Assembly: GCA_019009955.1 (NCBI GenBank)
Contig: CM032231.1
Location: 42,984,501 to 43,048,500, forward strand
Source: Riptortus pedestris
Lineage: Eukaryota > Arthropoda > Insecta > Hemiptera > Alydidae
Reading direction: 5' to 3'
Length of the DNA stretch: 64,000 nucleotides
In this document: positions 10,524 to 21,238 of the stretch, piece after piece
How the letters are laid out: each line of letters opens with the position of its first letter
How positions within the stretch are numbered: position 1 is the first letter of the stretch
The notes under the pieces: generated by a model
Database searches by the model: none
Seen by the model: the letters and a program-made list of their open reading frames with translations, nothing else
Told to the model about the DNA's origin: nothing
Made by a program: the position numbers and the translations under genes

Positions 10524-11831
10524 ATTTTTTCTTTGGGTCTTAACTCAGATGCTTTCGACCTGGACGTTCGTATTTGGTTTTCTCCTCAGATTTTGGCACC
10601 TGCACTTTTAAGCTCACTAATCTTATTTCCATAACAGTTTTATTGGAATATACGTTGCAAAAATCTATATTTAGTGCCCGAAAATCAAAATTCCTAAGTT
10701 CTCAACAGCCTCTGGCAGCTAGATTTTGAGTTCCATTACGCCGATAGAAATTAATAATCGTTTGAACTATTTTTGTATCCCTGAACAACTCCGTTAAAGC
10801 TGGCAATGTGTTACTGAGCTTTCATTTTCCAGCAATTTCGGCGCATAGATTTTTAGCCCGTTAAATTAAAAACAACTTCTAATTGTACTGAATTTTAAAC
10901 ATAATGTTGTGAATTATGCAAAAATCGATTGAGTCGTATATTTTTTTATTAGAACCTATATTATACACGTTTCCGAACATGTTAAGGTTAATGGCCTAAA
11001 AGAGGAACTCTTTTTCATTACGAGAATTTAATGAACTACTGTTGAAAAATACTTACTAAAAAGGGTCAAGAATTTTACAGAAATAATGGGTTTGAGAATA
11101 ACCATTCGCTTTGAAGTTGCGAAACACACATAAAATTTAGACTTTCTTTCTATTTATTTTTTCTCGTGGGTTCTTCATTAATGTGAGTTTTGCCTTAAGC
11201 TACGTATTAAAGTTCCCTCTTTTATTTATTTCTTTTTCAGACCGTTTTACCAGAATAGAACGCCCATGGAGAGCTTTTAAACTCTGATTCTGTCTCTTTG
11301 TAAATTCCTCCTACCTCCTTCGGTATGATTTCTCTTTTACAGAGCACTTCCGGAAATATTTCACTAACTGACTAAATAAAAATAAGTTATAAAGGTAATT
11401 AATAAATATGAATTAATTAAAATCTAGTTACTTACAGTAAATTACCATATCTCTAGATTTCTTTCTTATCCACAAGTATACTTAATAGAACATTATAAAT
11501 GACACCTAATTTAAAAAAATTACGTAAAAACTAAAATCATACATTCAGTGGTTAATGTGTAAGTAAACTTGTCACTTCCTGCATTAATAACGCCATTAAG
11601 GGCCTATTTTGCCTATTCATTGTTTGCTACTCAACTACCATCTGATGACTTGGAATTTACAGAAATATAATCAGTATAAGGATATACTTTCACTATTATT
11701 AAGCTTAGTATATTTGTATATTATTTTAATATTCCATATTTGAAAATGTTGAATTGAATTATATCAATATATTCTACTTCCCTTAGTACTCTAGAAATTG
11801 TTGTTTCGGTAGAGGGAAAATAAAATTTATA
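10524..11831. other. unannotated 1.3 kb spacer
   Basis: AT-rich single-copy-looking DNA. I found no exon-like frame with paired splice sites, no RNA gene and no known repeat. Confidence 0.35.
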
Positions 11832-12044
11832 TATTATTTATTAACGCCCACTTTGTGCCACTAAAGCAAATCGATTCGGGTTATCTAAAGGTTACCACCC
11901 ACTTCTAGCCAGGCTGGGACTAGGAATTGTATTTAATGAGTTCGTCACTAAATAAATTCCTATAGTCAAGGTGAGAATCGAACTCAGGATTCCAGGTTTA
12001 CTAACTGAGATTAAGACCAACACCTTAAGTCACGTGAGCAACCT
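11832..12044 (-). mobile_element. tRNA-derived SINE
   Basis: A reverse, nearly full-length copy. On the minus strand it reads GGTTGCTCACGTGACTTAAG (A-box region), then GAGTTCGATTCTCACC (B box, matching GGTTCGANNCC closely), then the body with TTTAGTGACGAACTCATTAA, GGTAACCTTTAGATAACCCG, and a tail of TTAATAAATAAT. Confidence 0.75.
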
Positions 12045-12260
12045 TGGTAAAAGGAAAGACCAAAGTTTAATAATGAGAAGTGATACATATAATGAATATT
12101 TGGTATAAATGGAGTTTATATTTTTCTCTTCGGTTAGATTTTAAGTATGAACATGAATACTTGTAATGTTATTCCTAGTGTGATTTAATGAGCTTATGAG
12201 ACTGTCACACATACATCACCAGCCAAATCTTAAAGTCTTTCTACATTAAAAGCATATATT

Positions 12261-12387
12261 AGCAGATTCCCTTAAGGGAAATCAGCTATTGAGGTCGTAC
12301 TCATGACGCGATTTTCGACATTTTTCTTCAAATGTCCTTTGATCCTACCTAGTAGATGACGAAAATGAGGTACGTTCAAAACAGTAT

Positions 12388-12450
<63 letters not shown>

Positions 12451-13245
12451 GGTTATCGCTCTAGTGGTCGCAATTTTTGTTTGATCGTTACCAAACTCGA
12501 TACTTAGTCGTTTTATGTAAAAATAAAGATCAAGTTCGTTAACGGCTGGAATTGGGCCAGAGGGAGGGGGGGGGGTTAAGAGGGGGAGAATTTTGAAAAT
12601 TCAAAATATCTCCGTTACTATATAGTAAATCTGAAAAAAAGTGTATAGAATACTTCTTATTGCAAATTAAATGTACTATAAATATTGTTGTATACATTTA
12701 TTCTCTATCTAGAATGTTAACCCAGATATTGGCATTTTTCAGTTTTCAGCTTTCAGTAAACTCCCACTTCTACTAGTTTTCCATGAACAATACTCTGTTA
12801 TATAATAAAACATATTATTCGATACCTAAATACTAAATATTGTTTTCATTGAACATTTACTTTGCGAGATATATGCAAATACGTTCCGTTGACCCCCCCC
12901 CCTTCTTTGGTTTTTGGATTACTAAAATTTGAGTGATTGAGATAAAACTGATTCTGATTCATTACAAATTACAGCACTAGCTTTAGCAACTTGTTTTCAA
13001 TAAAATTAATATGTTACATTCAGATATATTTCATTAATTGTTTGTCTTTCCGGTCTATCTATGCAGCGCTACGAGACTGGCTGTGCTGTTTGTTTACAAT
13101 TCAGCCGCTTTCCGTTGCAGAGATTATTAACTTGTATGGTAAATTTACTGAGAATTCACGGTAGTGTTACCTGTATGTATATTTATCTACTGTAAACCTT
13201 CACGTGGGAAATCTGCTTAGTTTACGCAGCCCCTGCGTGACGGAC
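12261..13245 (+). mobile_element. HINE-like element, complete long-module copy
   Basis: A 985-bp copy starting AGCAGATTCCCTTAAGGG, with (TA)n at 12391-12446. It has the core and the long module (AACAATACTCTGTTATATAA, then CTTTCCGGTC and CGGTAGTGTTACCTGTATG). It ends GGGAAATCTGCTTAG, stem-loop ACGCAGCCCCTGCGT, GACGGAC. This is the best example of the long subfamily. The flanks are ATATT and ATTTTTATTG. A SINE begins about 10 bp after it. Confidence 0.8.
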
Positions 13246-13255
13246 ATTTTTATTG

Positions 13256-13475
13256 GAGCTCAGGTTAGCTATGCGAGTTAAAGCGTTGCCTTTAATCTCA
13301 CATGGTAAACCTTGAGTGGTGAGTTCGATTCCCGAATGGTCTATAGGAATTTATTTAGTGACGGACTCATTAAATAAACTCTTTAGTCCCATGCTGGCTA
13401 GAAAGTGTGGTAACCTGAAGATAACTCCAATTAGCTATAGTAGCACAAAGGGGAAGTTGATAAACAATAATAATA
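13256..13475 (+). mobile_element. tRNA-derived SINE
   Basis: A forward copy: GGTTAGCTATGCGAGTTAAA (A-box region), GAGTTCGATTCCCGAATGG (B box), TTTAGTGACGGACTCATTAA, GGTAACCTGAAGATAACTCC, ending AACAATAATAATAG. It is diverged. It abuts the HINE-like copy ending at 13245. Confidence 0.75.
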
Positions 13476-13839
13476 GTTATATTTTATTTCAATGATGTCG
13501 GACTACACCTTAGTGGAACGTAGTGAAACATAAAAGAACAGTGAGTTGTATGTACTTGCATAAAATGATTGTAGTTTTCTATCAAACTGATCAACTTGAA
13601 AATGTTATACTAGTATACCAGAGAACATACTATGTATTATGTCAATAAGAACGTTATCACTTCCAATCGCGTGCTTGTAACCAGTTCTAAACACGACTTA
13701 CAATTTTTAGTAAAATTATTTATCATAACAGTTTTATATTTTTTTTTTTTAAATCAGAACTCATTTATACAAGGCACAACCACATAAAAATTGAATCATG
13801 ATTTATAACATAGAAATAAATATTTTATTTTGTTTTCAG

Positions 13840-13926
13840 GGTTCCGCTGTGCCAAACTTGAGAAGTATAGACTGTGGATCCCACTGTATTTGCTCATACA
13901 TGTCGTTGGGTTTTCGCAAAAAGCTG
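13840..13926 (+). CDS. candidate coding exon, signal-peptide-like
   Basis: An 87-nt segment bounded by a textbook acceptor (TATTTTATTTTGTTTTCAG) and a textbook donor (AAAGCTG|GTAAGTATTT). Read with two leading nucleotides, 28 codons are open with one nucleotide left, so the downstream intron is phase 1. The peptide has a basic start (FRCAKLEKYR), a hydrophobic core (LWIPLYLLIHVVGF) and a short polar end (SQKA), which resembles a signal peptide or signal anchor. Signal-peptide exons followed by phase-1 introns are common in genes for secreted and cell-surface proteins. A second frame is also open (29 codons) but lacks this pattern. The other exons are not identified in this window, so the gene is unknown. 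A HINE-like copy and a SINE lie upstream and a piggyBac relic lies 320 bp downstream. Confidence 0.5.
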
Positions 13927-14252
13927 GTAAGTATTTAATTTTATTTATATATTTATTATAATATAATTGTGAAAATGCAACGCAGTATATTTATACAGAA
14001 GAAAATATTATCCAGAAATCTAAGAAATGTCTCCAAATTTTTAAAGAGAACAAAAGCAATGAATGAATAAATTAATAAACGTTTTGCTTAGAAATGTAGA
14101 ATATGTCTAACGTTTTGGAAAGGAGAACCAGTCACTAAATACATTTGGGGAATGAAAATCTTTCGCAGCTCCTGAAAGACAAAGGTTTGCCTTACGGTAT
14201 TTGTGGAACTGTCAAGTGACAGCGGGGTATCTTACTTTGTGCTATGTTTTAA

Positions 14253-15157
14253 CCCTCCGCCTATTTGAGTTACGTTAGCGGGCGCGCTGTGGTGTTTGGA
14301 CCGCATATTGTTTTTTCTATTTTTTATTAGAAAATAAGCAACAACTTACTTATTTGTGTTGTTTATTCATTTTTGCTTTGGTTTTACAGCAATTCTAATG
14401 CATGAAACTTATACGTTATCATATGGCTAAGTAAAGGATGGCTACAATTTTTTTTTTTATAAATAGCTTTGAAATATAAAAAACAACCTTGCAATAGGTA
14501 GAATAATGATTGAGACATTTTAATAATAAATAGTTTATTATAAATAACCACCAACATAGGATATTCTGGAACGTAGAATTAGTGGTATAGGAACAATAAT
14601 TTTATGTTTTATAATATTATTTTACAGACTAAAAATAGAGTAAAATTATTAATTATTTTCATAAAGTTTGAACAAACATTTTGTAATATAAATACAGAGT
14701 AATAGTGTATTAGTAATATAATAAAAAAATAAGTTCAAGGTTATAAATGATCAAATACAGAAAAAATATTCGGTTCAAATTTTGCAAGAAAAAAAATTTA
14801 ATTTATCAATTAGGAACTAGAAAAAAATGAACTTTTTTTTTATATTACAGAACAAAAATCAAACGTTTTCCTCGTATAAAGCATTTCCTTGACAATTATT
14901 GCACGTTACTTGATGGATACTGCGATTTCGGCAAAAATCCCTTTGGCACATATTGCATACAACGCTTGTTCTATTATTTCGATGTGTCCCACAAATGCAG
15001 CAAATTTTTTTAGCCCTCAGAAAACCGACTCAACATGTCAGAACATGTTGATATATAAATAGCTGGAACCCCCAGCCCCGTGAAGTCATTTCTAATCCTA
15101 GTATTTTGACAGATATTGAGATTGCGGTCCAAATGCCGCAGCGCGCCCGCCGGAGGG
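14253..15157 (-). mobile_element. piggyBac-like relic, internally deleted
   Basis: A 905-bp element bounded by TTAA at 14249-14252 and 15158-15161. Both ends begin CCCTCCG and share CGGGCGCGCTG and TTTGGACCGCA. On one side an extra 18-19 bp (CTATTTGAGTTACGTTAG) separates the outer from the inner repeat. Such asymmetric spacing of a short terminal and an inner inverted repeat is a piggyBac trait, as is the TTAA target. Inside, on the minus strand, are the last codons of a transposase (see 14859-15017). The rest of the coding region is missing, so the element is not autonomous. Confidence 0.8.
14859..15017 (-). pseudogene. piggyBac transposase C-terminal cysteine-rich domain remnant
   Basis: An open frame of 52 codons ending at TGA (14859-14861). 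It contains a cysteine ladder read as KKICCICGTHRNN, CNMCQRDFC, IHQVTCNNCQG: CxxC, CxxC, C, H and CxxC pairs spaced as in the C-terminal zinc-binding domain of piggyBac transposases, which binds the element ends. Upstream the frame shifts near 15017 (a neighbouring frame reads SDMLSRFSEG) and no catalytic DDD core remains. It lies inside the TTAA-bounded element, which supports the assignment. Confidence 0.7.
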
Positions 15158-15479
15158 TTAATTATTTCCCCCATTTGCCTCACAATGCTGAGCAAGCACC
15201 TAGAGAAACCTCTAATATATGCGTATAGTGCGTTGTTCAATGTTAGTTTGTAAACATGGACTGAAGGACTAAAGTAATGACAGGGTTATGGTAGGTTCTA
15301 ATTGTCAATGTATATTGTTTTACAGATAATAAACTTAGAAAGCTGAAACATTCAAATTATGGAAGTCTTTCAAACAAAAGATTTATAAGAAAAGATTGAA
15401 AATTTGTTATTCTCGACTATCACCCATTCAGAATTAGCCGAACTCTAATGCCAGCACTATAACTCCCGACATACAAAAC

Positions 15480-15552
15480 GTCCGTCACGCAGGACCTGCG
15501 TAAACTAAGCAGATTTCTCACATGAAGTTATACAATAGAGAAATCCCCATAC
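15480..15552 (-). mobile_element. HINE-like 3' end, solo fragment
   Basis: A reverse right end only: GTCCGTCACGCAG, loop GAC, CTGCGTAAACTAAGCAG, then ATACAATAGAGAAAT. The stem of the terminal hairpin is intact although the loop differs from the usual sequence. Confidence 0.65.
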
Positions 15553-15775
15553 AGTCCATATAGTCAGTTTATTAAACTGTGCTTGGATGGACCTGTATAC
15601 TCTTTTTACATGAATTATCCAAATTCTGCATACGAATGTGAAATGATAATTGTACTGTGGTAAATGATCTTTTAAGAATTGAATTATGAGGTCAACCTAC
15701 TGTCTACGGTCATGTAACAGCGCATCTAGTCTATGTCGTGTCTGAAGGTGACATTCAATTTGTACATGTTTTATT

Positions 15776-15893
15776 AGCATATTTCCCTTAAGGGAAATCA
15801 GCTATTGAGGTCGTACTTATGACGCGATTTTCGAAACATTTCTTCAAATGTCCATCGATCCTACCCAGGAGATGACGAAAATGAGGTCCGTTC

Positions 15894-15931
<38 letters not shown>

Positions 15932-16606
15932 TTGTCTGTTACAGCTCTAGCGGTCGCAATCTTTGTTTGATCTTTACCAAACTAGCTGTTTAAACGTTTG
16001 ATGCAAAAAGACAGATCAAGTTCGTTAATGGCTGAAATCGGACTAAAAGGAGGAGGGGTTAAAAGGGAGAGATTTTCGAAAATTTAAAATATCTCCGTTA
16101 TTATGCATCGGATAGAAAAATTGTATAGAATCAATATTATCGCAAATTAAATGTACTTTAAATATTGTTGTATACATTTATTCTCTATCTTGAATATTAA
16201 CCGAGATATTTGCATTTTTATGAAGTCTGTGGTCGGGTATAGTTCGGATTAGGTCGGCCATTTCCGTCACTACTCGGCTCCGGTGGAAACTACTTCTAAC
16301 CTTACCTCTCGTTTCTAACCTTACCTTACCTTCATTACTTTGTGAGATTTATGCAAATACGTTCTGTTCATCCGCCCCTCCCCTTCTTTAGTTCTTGGAC
16401 TACTAAAATTTGAGTTATTAAAATATAAATTATTCTTACAATTGAGAAGCCGTTTCGGCTGGGAATTTATTTTAATTAACTGAAAGATTTCTCATTACCG
16501 TTTGTATTTAATCACGGTGGTATTGTGCTACCAGTATGCAGATTTCTCTATTGTAAAACTTCACATGGGAAATCCGCTTAGTTTACGCAGCCCCTGCGTG
16601 ACGGAC
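15776..16606 (+). mobile_element. HINE-like element, complete copy
   Basis: An 831-bp copy starting AGCATATTTCCCTTAAGGG, with (TA)n at 15899-15930, core, and a module with CTTACCTTACC repeats unique to this copy (16295-16335). It ends GGGAAATCCGCTTAG, ACGCAGCCCCTGCGT, GACGGAC. Flanks TTTTATT and ATTTTTGG. Confidence 0.8.
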
Positions 16607-17196
16607 ATTTTTGGTATAAAGGCTTGTCATGACCAATGTAGGCCGATACATATAAAATAAACATAGTGATTATTTTGGTTGGAAAGCTGTAGACTTTTTC
16701 ATTTCATATAATATTCTCTGTATATAAATTGGAGAATAATGATCTCATTTTGGAAGGTATTAGTTTAATTTGTTACTTTAAGGTTTCGTGTGTTGCTCTA
16801 AGAGCATTCGAATCAAAGCAAGATGTCGGTTATGCTTATTAGCTAGTTTGACTGAGGTAGGAGTGCGGTTGCTTTTTGGCGAAACTGTTTGATCTAACTT
16901 TAGCCCGATATGGCTTTATTATGGTCTATTCCTGGTGGTCGGCTGTGTGGGAGAACTATGTCAGCCATGATAGATGCTATTTTCCTCACTACAAAGCACA
17001 AATACCTGTAATAATAATCCTATTTAGTCGCCATTGTTATTGGTATATAGTGTTTTGATTGAAGTTCGTATTGTTGTATTATACCTCTAATACGATTACA
17101 GAAATGCCTGTAATTATATTAATTCTATTCAAGGCTATCAGTGAAGGTTAATTATTCTAAACAGTATTTGGCTGGCAACTGAGATATAATTAACAT
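16607..17196. other. unannotated spacer
   Basis: No supported gene. A 60-codon open frame (16876-17058) has several tryptophans and tyrosines (for example FIMVYSWWSAVWENYVS) but no splice support and no recognised family. Confidence 0.3.
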
Positions 17197-18062
17197 GATC
17201 CGTCTAAAATTAATAGCTGTATTATTAGGAGATTTTCCTCAAGAGAAATCAGCTGTTGAGGTTGTACTCTTGACGTGGTTTTCCAAAAACAGGATCCGTC
17301 TAAAATGTAATGGCTGTATTATTAGGAGATTTTCCTCAAGAGAAATCAGCTGTTGAGGTTGTACTCTTGACGTGGTTTTCCAAAAACAGGATCCGTCTAA
17401 AATGTAATGGCTGTATTATTAGGAGATTTTCCTCAAGAGAAATCAGCTGTTGAGGTTGTACTCTTGACGTGGTTTACCAAAAACAGGATCCGTCTAAAAT
17501 GTAATGGCTGTATTATTAGGAGATTTTCCTCAAGAGAAATCAGCTGTTGAGGTTGTACTCTTGACGTGGTTTTCCAAAAACAGGATCCGTCTAAAATGTT
17601 ATGGCTGTATTATAAGGAGATTTTCCTCACGAGAAATCTGCTGTTGAGGTTGTACTCTTGACGTGGTTTTCCAAAAACAGGATCCGTCTAAAATGTTATG
17701 GCTGTATTATAAGGAGATTTTCCTCACGAGAAATCTGCTGTTGAGGTTGTACTCTTGACGTGGTTTTCCAAAAACAGGATCCGTCTAAAATGTTATGGAT
17801 GTATTATAAGGAGATTTTCCTCAAGAAAAATCTGCTGTTGAGGTTGTACTCTTGACGTGGTTTTCCAAAAACAGGATCCGTCTAAAATGTTATGGATGTA
17901 TTATAAGGAGATTTTCCTCAAGAAAAATCTGCTGTTGAGGTTGTACTCTTGACGTGGTTTTCCAAAAACAGGATCCGTCTAAAATGTTATGGATGTATTA
18001 TAAGGAGATTTTCCTCAAGAAAAATCTGCTGTTGAGGTTGTACTCTTGACGTGGTTTTCCAA
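17197..18062 (+). repeat. 97-bp satellite derived from a HINE-like left end
   Basis: Nine head-to-tail units, starting at 17197, 17293, 17390, 17487, 17584, 17681, 17778, 17875 and 17972. Each unit reads GATCCGTCTAAAAT..., then GGAGATTTTCCTCAAGAGAA, ATCAGCTGTTGAGGTTGTAC, TCTTGACGTGGTTTTCCAAA, AACAG. The block from GGAGATTTTCC to TTTTCC aligns with the element's first 65 bp and GATCCGTCTAAAAT aligns with its GAGGTCCGTTCAAAAT. Units fall in ordered blocks: four with CAAGAGAAATCAG, two with CACGAGAAATCTG and three with CAAGAAAAATCTG, so the array grew by local block duplication. After the last unit (to about 18110) the sequence continues into a degraded element (ACATTTCCCCAAATGTCCAC). Confidence 0.85.
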
Positions 18063-18111
18063 TACATTTCCCCAAATGTCCACCAATCCTCGATGAAAAA
18101 AATCGTAATAA

Positions 18112-19056
18112 ATGACTCTAGATCTTTAGATTCCCAAGTCTGTCAAAATTTGCAGGTCTTTCTCAGGCTAGACTCTCTTCAACCAAGAGGTAACATGTAG
18201 ATGTACCTATTAGACAGGGAATCAACACAATTTGAGAGATTGTGAAAATGCACCTTTTAATTGAAAAAAAAAAACGATCCTGAATACAATGTCCCTGGCT
18301 TTCAGGATATCGCCGGCACAGGAAAAAATTGTAACTTTACAAATTTAACTATTTACACTCCCCTCCCTACCCAACTGCCCTTAGAGGACTTCGGCAATCC
18401 TTACAATTTTCTTAATCCCAAGCCCGGCCCCATTTAAAAATGTTAACCCATCGTAACAATTTTGTTAACAATAGTAAAAAACTGAAAAACAATATGTGTA
18501 ATGAAAGCTTTTTTGTATACACAGAAACGCACACACATATGTATATATATTTTACACAACAGATCGCCCGCTTCTTAAATAGTTTGAATTTGCAGCTATA
18601 CTAAATCAAAAACAAAAACCTTTTTTCTTCTTTATAATATCTTATTTATTTTCATCCCCATCTATTATCGAGCGTTGTAACTCGTTATCAATGAGTCCCT
18701 ATTCCCTAAAATTACAAGATTTAAATGTTCATGTCCCTAAAAACAAGATTTAAATGTTCATAATTTTGAATGCATTCTATTTCATACTATTACTTATTAT
18801 TATTTCCTTACATATTATTTCTATTTATATGCTGAACTAGGATTGTCAATTCGTTTTCTGTAATATCATGATGTATAAAAAATAACTTTCCCTTCTACTA
18901 AACTCACATCATTATTGGATGTTTAACAACTAGTCAATGGCTAAGAAGAGTTAGCTAGCCCATGTTATATAATGGGTATAGACCACAAAAATTAGGTAAG
19001 CTAATAATAATGAAACAGAATGAAATAGAATGTCTTTAAAATTACCTAAATTTAAA
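18112..19056. other. unannotated spacer
   Basis: AT-rich DNA with a local duplication of CAAGATTTAAATGTTCAT (18716 and 18744). No gene is recognised. Confidence 0.35.
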
Positions 19057-19114
19057 AATTGTAATTTGAAAGGTAAGGAACAGGGGTTCGTTCCTTACCT
19101 TTCGAATTACAATT
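19057..19114. repeat. 25-bp stem hairpin
   Basis: The left arm AATTGTAATTTGAAAGGTAA-GGAAC pairs with the right arm at 19090-19114 with one mismatch; the loop is AGGGGTTC. The stem is too short and the loop too small for a typical animal microRNA precursor. It may be a tiny foldback element. Confidence 0.7.
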
Positions 19115-19224
19115 GCAATTACAGATAATGATTGCTCGAAACGCATTGAGTATGAAAATAAATAAGATGTTAGAAAGAAGAACAATTATGGCCCTGTATG
19201 GAACATTTTATCAGAAACACACCC

Positions 19225-19226
<2 letters not shown>

Positions 19227-19255
<29 letters not shown>

Positions 19256-19340
19256 ATTCACTTCTTCATTGAAGTATCCTTTTGAAGTCGGGGTTTACTC
19301 GCTAAATGTCCACTTAATTCAACACATATATTTGAACTAC

Positions 19341-19396
<56 letters not shown>

Positions 19397-19401
19397 GTAG
19401 T
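19227..19401. repeat. (TA)n tracts, second one inside a palindrome
   Basis: TA tracts at 19227-19252 and about 19346-19391. The second is flanked by ACTACAATTTTA and its exact complement TAAAATTGTAGT, so the whole 19336-19401 segment is one palindrome. Open frames on both strands are repeat-encoded. Confidence 0.8.
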
Positions 19402-20049
19402 ATATATATATTGTACACACACACTGCTGTCTTTCTATAGTTATAGAACTCGACCACCTTCTGAAAGTTTTCTAGGGACTGAGGTTTTGAAAAACTTATT
19501 AAACTTCGAAGATTAGTCGAAAGTTGAATTGTGTCAATAAGTTTGCCTAGAGATCCAACATAAAGAGTGATATATATATATATATACATGCTCATAGTCA
19601 GCGAGCGTTCATTTAGATTTACATCCAGCCAATGTCTTACACGGGTATCAAGAAGCTGAGGATACAGCTAAAAGTAATACTGATAGCGTAACAGAATAGG
19701 TAAAATACTAACACTGCGAAACTTGCCTAATTAGACCTAACTGTTTGGGGTAAACAGTCGTTAGGAGTGGAACAACTAAGGACCTCTGCTACTCGTAACT
19801 TAGCTATTTGCCAATTAACAACACTTTCCGTAAACCTCGAAAAGAAATTTTTTCATTCCACTCATTATTGTATCGGATTCATAATGGTATACAGCATTGT
19901 CAAGGAATGTTTTTCCAAGTTCATATCATTAGAAGGACTTGTTTCTTCAGTGCCTCATAAAGAACATTATACCTAGCCATATTGGCGAAAATGCATAGTG
20001 ATTCAATGGACATAGTATTGACTAAAGAGCACTATCTAATAGCAAAGAT

Positions 20050-20199
20050 CTATGCCAAATTTCTACTTCCAATGTGGTCACAATACTTCTTTTGACGGGC
20101 TCCATGATTGAAATGCCAGCTGTACTCGATCATCGGCCAGTAACGACCATCTCCACCGACAGGTATGAAAACAGGAAAGGAAGTCTTCCATAGACCAAA
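20050..20199 (-). pseudogene. unidentified coding-like fragment cut by a HINE-like element
   Basis: A frame open for 49 codons to TAG with protein-like content (IPVGGDGRYWPMIEYSW, then HFNHGARQKKYCDHIGSRN). It meets the HINE-like copy at 20202. Beyond that copy I cannot find a continuation. I do not recognise the family. It could be part of a decayed transposon or an old exon; chance is possible. Confidence 0.3.
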
Positions 20200-20201
20200 A
20201 A

Positions 20202-20636
20202 GACCGTCACGCAGGAGCTGCGTTAACTAATCAGATTTCCCAAGTACGCCACACATTTGCATTTATCTCAAAATGTAAAAGTTCAATGAGAACAATATTT
20301 GGTATTTAAGCTTCAAATAAAGTGCTTCATAACATAATAGAATATTTAAAATATGAGATAAGTAGGAGTGGGGTAAATAATCAAGATAGTGAAAAAAGAT
20401 ACATAACAACATTTATAGAACATTACATTTGCAATAAGATTGGTTGTATAAAATTTTTCGATCCGACGCATAATAACGGAAATATTACAAATTTTCGAAA
20501 TTCTCCCTACCTAAACACCCCCTCCCTGGTCCGATTTCAGCCATTAACGAACTTGATCTTTCTTTTTGTATAAAACGATTATATATCAATTTTGGAACCG
20601 ATAACACAAAAATTACGACCGCTAGAACGGTAACAG

Positions 20637-20668
<32 letters not shown>

Positions 20669-20783
20669 GAACGGACCTCATTTTCATCTCCTGGGTAGGA
20701 TCGATGGGAATTTGAAGAAAAAGTTCGAAAATCGCGTCTTGAGTACGACCTCAATAGCTGTTTTCCCTTAAGGGAAATCTGCT
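20202..20783 (-). mobile_element. HINE-like element, complete reverse copy
   Basis: A 582-bp copy. From its right end: GACCGTCACGCAG, loop GAG, CTGCGTTAACTAATCAG; then core, (TA)n at 20638-20662, left end (CATTTTCATCTCCTGGGTAG), ending CCCTTAAGGGAAATCTGCT. The terminal stem is preserved with a changed loop. It is the short-module type, like 1220. A-runs (T on its own strand) flank both ends. Confidence 0.8.
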
Positions 20784-21161
20784 AATAAAAATGCATGGTG
20801 TAAAATGATACCTTAGTATTGTTTAATTTTATTTGTTCCAATCAATTACTTAAATCTCAATTTATTGAACTAATTAAACAAATTATATTAATAGCCGAAT
20901 ATAACTCTTATAATAAAATTCATTCCACGAATATGACGTCAAGCTTTTCTCTGTGCAATGCAATTTGCTGTTTTGAGGTCCATTTATATTAGATGGACTT
21001 TAATTACTAAAGTCAATTACGATAACGTTAAAAGAAATAGACACAATTTAAACAGTAAATAAAGCAACTAAAAGGAAATCATTCAGACAAATTAATATAT
21101 TGAAATCATTTTACTGTGAAAAGCCACTCGAAACAATCTCTCTCTGAGAATACCAACTCAG

Positions 21162-21162
<1 letters not shown>
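20784..21162. other. unannotated spacer
   Basis: AT-rich DNA. A lone TGACGTCA palindrome at about 20934 is noted. Nothing else is recognised. Confidence 0.3.
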
Positions 21163-21198
<36 letters not shown>

Positions 21199-21238
21199 TA
21201 CACACACACACACATACACACGCACACACTCACACACA
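21163..21238. repeat. (CT)n(CA)n microsatellite
   Basis: CT tract followed by an imperfect CA tract. The minus-strand open frame over it is repeat-encoded at its end. Confidence 0.9.

Noticed and set aside
15010..15240. 76-codon minus frame across the piggyBac end
   Set aside because: It starts outside the element and reads through the terminal repeat, so it is not the transposase frame.
19057..19114. microRNA precursor
   Set aside because: The stem is too short (25 bp) and the loop too small for a typical animal precursor.
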